The notes under the pieces were generated by a model. The model searched no databases. It was not told the DNA's origin and saw nothing but the letters and a program-made list of their open reading frames with translations. From Misgurnus anguillicaudatus (lineage: Eukaryota; Chordata; Actinopteri; Cypriniformes; Cobitidae), in the NCBI RefSeq assembly GCF_027580225.2, contig NW_027395283.1:9000001-9064000 (forward strand): DNA of 64,000 nucleotides, read 5' to 3'. Position numbers and translations under genes: made by a program. Position 1 is the stretch's first letter. Each line of letters begins with the position of its first letter. Below are positions 56,588 through 64,000 of this stretch, in pieces.

Positions 56588-56764
56588 GTTGTGTAAGTGT
56601 CATATCACAGATGAAGGTTGTGTTGCTCTGACTTCAGCTCTGAGATCAAACCCATCACACCTGACACATCTGGATCTGTCTAACAATGATAATCTAAGAG
56701 ATTCAGGAGTGAAGCTGATCTCTGATGTACTGAAGAATCCTGACAGTAAACTGAAGATACTGAA
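56588..56764 (+). CDS. NLR leucine-rich repeat exon
   Basis: The exon has acceptor TTCTCTACAG before 56588 and donor GTAAGA at 56765. It codes for 59 residues in phase 2: CKCHITDEGCVALTSAL, then RSNPSHLTHLDLSNNDN and LRDSGVKLISDVLKNPDSKL. This is one ribonuclease-inhibitor-type LRR unit (LDLSNN core) of the repeated LRR exons in fish NLRs; the usual unit is about 174 bp, so this one has one extra codon (NNDN). LRRs are taken to sense ligands or keep the receptor inactive. It joins in frame to the NACHT exon through codon CA|G. Later LRR exons must lie beyond 64000. Confidence 0.9.
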
Positions 56765-56770
56765 GTAAGA

Positions 56771-57153
56771 TCTCTTACTTTTACAAATGGTTGCTTAACA
56801 ATATTTTACATTAGAATCTGAAAAATAGGCAGTGTAAGATTAAAATAAATAATTACATAAAATGTATTTGTGGCAAAGTGGTCTTTTGTAACAGCAGTAT
56901 CCAAAAATGAAAACTAGACTATGCCACCCTGGGGCTATACCAGGTAATTACGGTTCACTCAAATATTACTTATGGATCCCAGGTTCACTCTACTAAATTA
57001 AATGAACAGGAGGCATTGGTACCAAAATACACTTTAGTTTATTTGTACAAAATAGATAAAGCAATGCAGGGATGATAATTGTTATTACTCAACTAGTAGG
57101 AAGAAAGAAAGAAGTCAGTTTTAGAAATCACATTAGGTGCGCACCAAGGTTAC
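56771..57153. other. Intron sequence, no gene recognised
   Basis: Follows the LRR exon donor. No second LRR exon is present here or anywhere downstream in the window. Confidence 0.5.
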
Positions 57154-57269
57154 TACACTCTTAAAACGAATGTGTTAAATTAACACATCTTGTGTCTAGT
57201 TACACTAGATGTGTTGTCCTTAACTAGACACAAGATGTGTTAATTTAACACATTCATTTTAAGAGTGTA
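57154..57269. mobile_element. Palindromic MITE of about 112 bp with TA flanks
   Basis: The left half TACACTCTTAAAACGAATGT, then GTTAAATTAACACATCTTGT and GTCTAGTTA, is mirrored by the right half with about two mismatches and a loop of roughly 18 nt. TA lies at 57154-57155 and 57268-57269. It would fold into one long hairpin. Tc1/mariner-type MITEs use TA, but the superfamily is not proven. Confidence 0.75.
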
Positions 57270-57884
57270 TAGTTTTGCATTATTCATTAGTTTTTATTTT
57301 TATTTTGTTTTGACTTTTTGTTTTCAAATTCAGTATAGTTTTAATTAGTTTTAAAAGTGGGTTTGCTAGTTTAGTTTTTATTTTTTTAAATGCTTAATTT
57401 TAGTTTAGTTTTTATTAGTTTTAATGTTAGTTTTAGTATTTCTTTTGTAATTGGGGTTATTTGTCAGGGGCAATAATCAAAAAGGTCAGAAAAAGTATTG
57501 TGTAATAATAACAAAAAAACATCATACAATTTTTGAAAATATTCCTTCAAAAATAAAGCCAGTATGGGCACAATGTACAATGTAAACAGTCTCCACATTC
57601 CGCAGTAAGTGCAAAATGTGTAAGTGATGTGTGCCAATAAAATCCTAAAGAGCCAACAGACTATAGAAGACATATATGAACTGCATGTATTAACCCATTT
57701 TTAAGACACAACAAGACATTTCTGTCAGTTTGTCAGGGAGCTCAATCTGAGAAAAGAACATGCCAAATAACAAATACAAAACTTTAAATACAGCTTTTCT
57801 TTTTGTGTGTGCGTGCGTGTCTGCGTGTGTGTGTGCGCCGTGGGTGTGTGCGTGAGATTGTAGAAAGAGAGAGATGGCTTTACT

Positions 57885-58114
57885 TCAGTCAAGCAATAAT
57901 TTCTTATTGATCTTGAGAAAAACTTGTTGCTCCAGGGATGTAGTTGTTTTGTTTCTCAGGCCAGATGACAGGAGTCCACACAAAGAGAAGATGCGTTCCA
58001 CAAAGGCTTGTGAGGCAGGGGTTTTGGATGCACAGCTTCTCTAGATCTCCAGAACTGCAATGGTGTCTTATTAAACACTCCCTGTTTGACTTTGTAGAAA
58101 TACTTCTCCATTTC
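57885..58114 (-). pseudogene. hAT transposase C-terminal (hATC dimerisation) relic
   Basis: On the minus strand, EMEKYFYKVKQGVF and PLQFWRSREAVHPK (from about 58114) are followed, after a frame change near 58025, by TPASQAFVERIFSLCGLLSS and LRNKTTTSLEQQVFLKIN, ending at a TGA at 57885-57887. This is the conserved hATC block of hAT transposases (PATSA.SER.FS..G......R..L.......L). The rest of the transposase was not found upstream. It shows that an autonomous-type hAT once sat here, in a window full of hAT MITEs. Confidence 0.75.
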
Positions 58115-59729
58115 GATTAACAGACTATTTGATCAGATTAGGCTGATTTGTGGAAGACGACACTAGGGGTGGGAATCGCTTGGACCCTCATGAATCGATT
58201 CAGAATAGTGTCCATGCCAAAATTCTTAAGTAGTTGGTTTAGTTCAGTCAGGAACACTTTGTCAAATTAGGATTTTTTTTAATAATATGCATACAGTTAT
58301 TGTTGATGGTATGGATCTGTTCTGGACAAAAATTCCATGCGCCCGTATGTGTGCATGCATAGACAGAGCGGGGAGAGCAGTGACTAGAAAATAAAATGGA
58401 CCCCGTATAACAGCAGAACCATTAAACGTGCATAATATGCTCACTATTTTGTTCTAAATAGATAATAATAAATGAATAAATAAATAAAAAGAAAAACAAC
58501 AACACAAATATTTGAATATTATTTTGTAATACTGGTACAACAAACAGCAGGTTCCAGCTAGGTGGAGTCGGGGTTGGAGGAGGGAGTTTAAATTGCAGTA
58601 GCGATGCACTAGAAAGCAACTCAATGAATGTGAATTGAATTTGAATAGGTCAGTTGTTACAGATGTTGTAACTGGATTGGTGCGCGTCATGAACAGCTGA
58701 TTATCATCTCATGTATGCTTGACTGACGGGACCTGCCTGAACTAACGCAATGCTTGATTTCTGTTCTGATCTCGAGCAGTATTCTCAGCATATCAAAGTG
58801 CTGTCCCAGCGTGTGCTACAAGAGTTTTGCCATATCTTTTGATAAATTCTTCATTAGCCGCTGACGATTTCCTCACACCTTGTACTAGTTTTCTTGCTTT
58901 TGTTATGACTGATTAAACACTTGTGTGCTTAATGGCATCTTTAATGTGAGCTGAAGGGTGTGGGCCAGGCATGGCATTCTCTGGAACTTGTTCTCCCCAT
59001 CGTCTGGCAGGTTTAGTTCTTATCAAAGCAAAAACAGAAAACAATAAGATAATTTAAGCATTAAATATAAAATTAAAAATAATAATAATAAATGTAAATT
59101 TTTATAATAATCCAAGTTAAACACAAAGGTTTTTCTCGAACACTTTAGTAAATAACTTGAATCATTAACATTTGCAAAGCAGTAAGTGCATTTCTGTATC
59201 TCTCAAATGTAAATCTGAATGTCAGTGAACATGTCAGTGCATCAGAATGACAAGTCCTTGTGTCATTGTTTAAAAACAGTCAATGTTCAGCATGTTGTAA
59301 CCCTGTATTTTGTAAATATTGTCTGATTGAAACTATGGTTAAAATTTTAATGATAATAATTAAAATGCACAAGGTTGCACTTTTTTCTGTATGTTTTATA
59401 TCAATTTCAGCAGTAAAAAGTTATATGTTGCAAGAGATTGGATATGTTGGATATGTCACAGTTACACTTTTACTGTTTGTACTGTAATTTGTTGACAGAG
59501 CATACCATCGTGATTCAGAAAAGAAAAACACAATGGATATCTTAATTCATTTAAGACATGTATAAATAATGAGATTCAACCATTTTGCATGTAGTGATTT
59601 AGTAAGATTATTCAACAGAACCAGTAGAATACATTATGATTAACATGATAAGCAACTGATAATGCAGGAATCAGAATAAGAACATTGCTTTTATTATGTG
59701 ATCAAGTAACTACATGGTGTGGAAGTTAA
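58115..59729. other. No gene recognised; hAT-like end near 58165
   Basis: TAGGGGTGGGAATCGC at about 58164 looks like the left end of a hAT MITE, but no partner was found. The rest is AT-rich. Confidence 0.35.
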
Positions 59730-60755
59730 AGTAGTTTTGAGAATTTATTTCAGCAAGTACATTTGAGAGGCAAATATTGTACTCTTTACTCCACTACATT
59801 TCTATCCATAACCGTAAGTAACCGTTACTTAAAAAAAAAAGTAAAAAAGAAAAATCTCAAAAACCCTCAATTTTTTTCCTCTCAAACGTGATTGGATTGT
59901 GCAGGTGCCACTGATTGGGACAGCCTATAAGCAATCACCTTCAGCTTTCCGCCAAAGTCGCCATGGTCGGATTTAGATGAGAGACAAAACCATTGACAAA
60001 ATACTGAATGAAGACACAGCAGGTCCATTCCGGGAATGTGCCAACCCGTGCCCCCACCTCGCCAGACTATTCAAATTTTCTGAATTGATATTTTCACATC
60101 AAGTGTTTGCTGTGTTTACCAAAACAGAACTTCATCACCGCCTACAAAAATTCAACCCCTTGAGCAGCAGGGATCACTGGTGAGCCCAGAATATTGTTGT
60201 TCAAAATTAATCTGTAGCGTTCCTTAATTTTTAATAGAAATCATCACTCATAACACATTAATTCTCATCTTCTCCGGTTTATTTGTGTTCAAATACATAA
60301 AATATACAAAATCTGCCAGGGCTGTTAGTACATTTGTGGGCATATTTGGAGAAATAATGATTGATTATCACATGTTAGTAAAATATTTAGTCATACAGAA
60401 TAACATTTCTGTTAATTTCCCACTGAATTATGCGATCTGAAGAGCTCAAAGAGCGAACGGCATGAGATGTGTCTCTCCTATTCCTGATTTGCGTCAGATT
60501 TGACATCAGAGCTCTATCATTTGGTGTACAGCTGTCAGTCATCTCAAGTGGTTCAACGTGCACTGTGGCAATAGTAATGCAATATTTAAAAATGTACTCT
60601 TGATACTCAAGTATTTTTAAAAACAAGTACTTTTTCTTTTACTTGAGTAGACATCTGACTGCAGTACTTTTAGTTGTACTTGAGTAAAAGTTAGCAAGTG
60701 GTATCTGTACTTTTACTCAAGTAATGAAACTTTGTACTCTGTCCGCCTCTCAGAT
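59730..60755 (-). repeat. Dispersed repeat with GAGAGGCGGACAGAGTAC-type end
   Basis: Read on the minus strand it begins GAGAGGCGGACAGAGTACAA and is full of TTACTTGAGTAAAAGTAC motifs in both orientations, then ends near 59730. The structure suggests a non-autonomous DNA transposon. No coding region is recognised inside. Confidence 0.45.
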
Positions 60756-60829
60756 CTCAGAAATGCACCAAAGTGACTAAACACAATGCATTTTTAACAT
60801 TCAAAAATATATTTGTCACTATAACCACA

Positions 60830-61700
60830 CTCACCAACGCCTCCGATCTCATCCTCATCTGCCACCTAGGACTCCATCCACAGTTCATTATGTTTGTCTC
60901 CTACACCTCTTGGCTTCCCCCTGAGAGAGAGCACCATCTTACTCACAGCTCTGCTCTCGCTTTTTATCCCTGAGAAGCCGGACAGCCTTGAGCAGCACCT
61001 TGTCTTCTGCTATACTCCATGCATCTATTGTCTGATCAGTGCAGCGAGCAATGGACTCCCCTGTGTGACTCCCCAGCATGCCTGAGGGACATCTCACTCT
61101 GGATGAAGGATCACCATCTCCAGCCTAACCTTGCGAAGACAGAACCTTGTTATATCATCTGAACCAAAGATTCATCACAACCTTTCCATTCAGCTTGGTA
61201 CCTCGACCATCACGTCATCCAGAACAGCCAGAATCCTGGGAGTGGTCATTGATGATCAGCTTAGCTTCATGGCCCATGTTGCCAGCACTGCCCGCTCTTG
61301 TAGATTTGTTCTCTACAACATTAGGAAAATTAGACCGTTCCTAAATGAGCTTGCCACAGAGGTCCTGGTCCAAGCTCTTGTCCTGTCCAGGCTGGACTAC
61401 TGCAATGCGCTACTGGCTAAACTCCCAGCCTGCACAACCAAACCCCTAAAGATGATTCAGAACGCAGCGGCAAGAGTGGTCTTCAATGAGCCAAAGTGAG
61501 CGCACGTCACTCCTCTCTTTGTCAAATTACACTGGCTTCCTATAGCAGCTCGCATCAAATTTAAAGCTCTGCTCCTGGCCTTTAAAACCACCACTGGGTC
61601 AGCACCCCCTTACCTTTGCTTGCTTATACAGCCTTACGTACCCTCTCAATCCCTGCGCTCTGTCACTGAGCGACAGCTTGTGGTGCCATCTCAAAAAGGA
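60830..61700 (+). mobile_element. Degraded LINE 3' part (CR1/L2/Rex-like)
   Basis: Plus-strand remnants of a LINE ORF2 end. Before the open part, 61090-61140 still reads like WMKDHHLQPNLAKTE in a broken frame. It is older than the LINEs at 36247 and 45545. Confidence 0.7.
61131..61697 (+). pseudogene. LINE ORF2 C-terminal relic
   Basis: The frame carries ISSEPKIHHNLSIQLG, ARILGVVIDDQLSF, LSRLDYCNALLAKLP and KMIQNAAARVVFN, then a TGA at 61497-61499, and goes on in the same frame with AHVTPLFVKLHWLPIAAR, FKALLLAFKTT and PPYLCLLIQPY. These are the conserved blocks after the RT core of CR1/L2/Rex LINEs. The TGA replaces a codon that is usually Arg (CGA to TGA). The catalytic domains are absent. 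Confidence 0.75.
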
Positions 61701-62138
61701 AAAAAAACACATTATCGTGTATCTTCTCTGGAGCTGTTTCTCGTGGCTTTTAAAGCCCGAACCCGATGTAACCCGACACATCAACGTGTATTATCTGTCC
61801 GAATCGGACCCGCGGCCCGATGCCGCCGACCCACCCTCATTTTTTTCTCCTACATGTAGGCTATTATCATGACCAGCAGACGGGAATTCAAATCAACCAT
61901 TAATGTTTGACAATAAACCTTTAATATAGGCTATATAAATATGCCTTAAATAAAAATCACACAATAATAAATAAAAAGAACTCAAAAATGTACCCAGCCA
62001 GCGGCTTCTCCTCCTGTAGTAGCAAGCAACGGTGAATTCAAAAATTGGCCCTGTCATTTTGGCCCAGACCGGCCCACTACATAGGATCACAAATCTTTGT
62101 GCAACCTTGACTACAAACTCCATATAATGATTAAGTAG
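61701..62138. other. No gene recognised
   Basis: GC-rich CCCGAACCCG/CCCGACAC motifs at 61755-61840 suggest another repeat end. Nothing codes. Confidence 0.35.
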
Positions 62139-62200
62139 AAAACGTCTCGGTTACGGATGTAACCCTCGTTCCCTGAAGGAGGGAACGGAGACGTCACGTC
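62139..62200. repeat. Terminal repeat of the DIRS element
   Basis: CGTTCCCTGAAGGAGGGAACG is an inverted repeat with a 5-nt loop, and ACGTCTC/GAGACGT encloses it. Such complex termini are a mark of DIRS elements. Confidence 0.6.
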
Positions 62201-62759
62201 GTGACCGACGAATTGGGAAACCCTACTAAAACGCCACTAGGGGCTGACCTCTTCCAGTGTCTGCATAAAGCCCTCCGGTTCCACTTAAGGATAGGAGAAT
62301 TAGGTTTTAAGGCAGAAGGCCGGGCACTAGATGTTCCTTTAACCCACAGTAGTGCCAACGACTGGGAAGCGCCCTATCTGAGCGGTATAGGGACGCTGCG
62401 GAAGCCACCGCCCCGTTAAGGGCTAATGGTGGACGAAAGTCAACCGTAGTTGAGGTATAAATGACAGCCGTGGCTGTGTAAGCAAAGCAGTGCTCTGCTA
62501 AGGGAAACGTGGGCTGGTAGGATTAACCCCACAGAATAATACTCACAAAGGAACCCGTTGGGACACAATGTGGGGCCCTGGCCAAACACGTAGGTTCGTA
62601 AGAATGCAACTAGTGAAAGGCTGACAGCCAATGCTCCGCAACAAAGGCTGTCAAGGCAGTGGAGAGAGCAAATCAAACCATTACGCATTTTTGCTCTGTT
62701 AGCCTTCCATACTGAACTCAATTTTGGAGCCTCAGTCGGAGGCTGCAAGCCGACTTGCG

Positions 62760-63360
62760 AGTCTGCTCTCCGTGTCCTCCCTGGTGAGGACAGAACACGA
62801 GAGGATACAGGCTCGATACGAACATTGTAGAATCTAATGAACGTATTAGGTGTCGCCCAACCAGCAGCTCTACAGATGTCTGTTAGCGAGGAACCACGAG
62901 CTAATGCCCAAGATGAGGCAACACTCCGAGTGGAGTGCGCTCTCAAATTAAGGGGCAAGGAATGCCCTGCAAATTATAAACCAGGGCGATAGTATCAACT
63001 ATCCAATGAGACATCCTCTGCTTAGTGACAGCTTTCCCTTTCTGCTGGCCACCATAACAAACAAAGAGCTGGTCTGAGGTCCTGAAGCTTTGCGTGCGGA
63101 CCACGTAGAATCGCAGTGCGCGTACGGGGCACAACAAAGCCTCGGTTGGGTTTGCCTGCTCCAAAGGCAACGCTTGCAAGCTCACCACCTTATCTCTGAA
63201 GGGAGTGGTGGGAACTTTGGGCACGTAGCCTGGTCTGGGTCTTCAGTGAGACAGCAGGACCAAACTAAAGGCACGAATCGTCAACAGAGAATGCATGTAA
63301 ATCTCCTACTCTCTTCATGGAGACCAATGCTAGCAGGGTCAGAGTTTTCATTGATAAAAA
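62760..63360 (-). pseudogene. DIRS tyrosine recombinase
   Basis: On the minus strand, LTLLALVSMKRVGDLHAFSV (about 63350-63290) holds the first catalytic Arg region. PKVPTTPFRDKVVSLQALP, LLCPVRALRFYVVRT, DQLFVCYGGQQKGKAVTKQR and SHWIVDTIALVYN follow. After a one-base frameshift near 62950 comes RAHSTRSVASSWALARG with the H-x-x-R motif, and GWATPNTFIRFYN with the nucleophile Tyr. All four catalytic positions (R, H, R, Y) are visible, but the frameshift and a stop near 63275 break the gene. Confidence 0.8.
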
Positions 63361-63749
63361 CTTAGACTCGCACACTGCAAAGGCTAAATCGGAGACCTGA
63401 AGGCTTCAGCACCATGGACAGGTCTCAGGAAAAAAGAGGGAGGGCGCGAGGGGTTTAGCCTGCGAGCGCCTCTTAAAATGTAATAATTAAATCATGCTGG
63501 CCAACTGATCTGCCGTAGATAAGTGAGTGATGAGCAGAAATAGCGGCGATATCAATTTTAATGGCGGAGGGACAGCCTACCATCTAACCCATGTTAAAGA
63601 TATAAAGCATAATGTTAAAGGGCATTCTCTGGGTCCTCGCGTTGCGAAGAGCACCGGGTGACGAAAAGGTTTCATTAAGCGCGTAAGCCCGTCCTGTGGA
63701 CGGTGCTCGAACCGCGTCGATGGTGTTAGATACCGCTTGCGATAAATCA

Positions 63750-64000
63750 CCTAAACCTTGCGCGCGCTCAACGACCGTACATGGATATCCACAGGTCGGG
63801 GCGCAAGTGCCAAATGTGCCCCTTCCTAAGAAAGAAAGTCCTTCCTCAGGGGAATCCGCCAGGGAGGGCTGTCGCGAGGAGCATTAACTATGAAAACCAA
63901 TTCTTGGTCGTCCAGTACGGACGATTAATAAAAGGCTCTCCTCGTCCTGCCTGACTTTGCACAGTGTCTGCGCAATAAAGCTCACTGGAAGGAATGCGTA
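63750..64000 (-). pseudogene. DIRS reverse transcriptase/RNase H tail fragment
   Basis: From the window edge on the minus strand, FIAQTLCKVRQDEESLLL and then, in another frame, SELMLLATALPGGFP and IWHLRPDLWISMYG resemble the section between RNase H and recombinase in fish DIRS polyproteins. Several frame changes and stops occur. The upstream part is outside the window. Confidence 0.55.

Larger units (their letters stand above)
2337..56764 (+). other. NLR immune-receptor gene (partial, five exons visible)
   Basis: This is the gene span of a fish-type NLR, a cytosolic pattern-recognition receptor with N-terminal repeats, a FISNA domain, a NACHT NTPase and leucine-rich repeats. Exons are 2337-2450, 2645-2758, 18691-18783, 18976-20775 and 56588-56764. 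Every exon length is a multiple of three and every visible junction is phase 2, so they splice in frame; the split codons AG|T, AG|A and CA|G all give sense residues. The introns are 194 bp, 15.9 kb, 192 bp and 35.8 kb. The two big ones consist almost wholly of transposons and a satellite. The initiator exon and further LRR exons, with or without a B30.2 exon, are not in the window. I assign the distant LRR exon to this gene from frame and family order; it could belong to a neighbouring paralogue. Confidence 0.75.
62139..64000 (-). mobile_element. DIRS-type tyrosine-recombinase retrotransposon, 3' part
   Basis: A minus-strand element that runs out of the window. Its end at about 62139-62200 has nested inverted motifs (ACGTCTCGG...GGAGACGT and CGTTCCCTGAAGGAGGGAACG). 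From the window edge inward it has a decayed reverse transcriptase/RNase H tail and then a tyrosine recombinase. DIRS elements integrate by this recombinase, not by a DDE integrase, and so make no target duplication. Confidence 0.75.

Noticed and set aside
62201..62419. Plus-strand 72-codon frame and neighbours at 63090-63887
   Set aside because: They are antisense to the DIRS recombinase and termini.

Overview
The window looks like a piece of a teleost nuclear genome, most likely a cyprinid. This is inferred from gene and repeat content: a fish-type NLR gene (repeated short N-terminal exons, FISNA-NACHT exon, LRR exon) sits in a sea of hAT, PIF/Harbinger, Tc1, L2, BEL/Pao, DIRS and Ty3 elements. 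No bacterial-style gene, tRNA, rRNA or CRISPR was found.

The one host gene I can support is an NLR innate immune receptor on the + strand. Five exons are visible: two near-identical 114-bp exons (2337-2450, 2645-2758), a 93-bp exon (18691-18783), an 1,800-bp FISNA-NACHT exon (18976-20775) and a 177-bp LRR exon (56588-56764). All have clean AG/GT borders and an open frame, and every visible junction is phase 2. The first exon and the later LRR or C-terminal exons lie outside the window. The NACHT-to-LRR intron is 35.8 kb, and the second large intron is 15.9 kb.

Layout. 1-5683: small repeats, the duplicated NLR exons and a Harbinger-type insertion. 5684-9321: a hAT-like element, a MITE and a large inverted repeat. 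9322-16515: a hAT-like element split by a decayed BEL/Pao retrotransposon with LTRs, target duplication and a tRNA-Tyr primer site. 17590-20775: a CACTA-like repeat and NLR exons. 20990-22596: old DNA transposons. 22596-30073: a 7.5-kb satellite of about 57 units of 133/127 bp. 31203-35189: nested hAT MITEs and a Harbinger element. 36247-39147: a truncated LINE and a Tc1/mariner element. 39365-42708: a composite hAT. 43801-50895: a Harbinger MITE, a Ty3 fragment, and a hAT carrying an almost complete L2 LINE. 52319-54770: a 102-bp palindrome and nested MITEs. 55267-56764: a hAT next to the LRR exon. 57154-64000: a palindromic MITE, a hAT transposase relic, a LINE relic, and the end of a DIRS-type element running out of the window.

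Several insertions are dated or proven by evidence inside the window. Target-site duplications are exact in many cases, and three insertions have an uninterrupted paralogous copy nearby. The strongest unexplained signals are a near-consensus CTCF-like core in each satellite unit that I read, the spacer-free 102-bp palindrome, and the large inverted repeat at 7786-8494. All family names come from reading motifs by eye; no database search was run.
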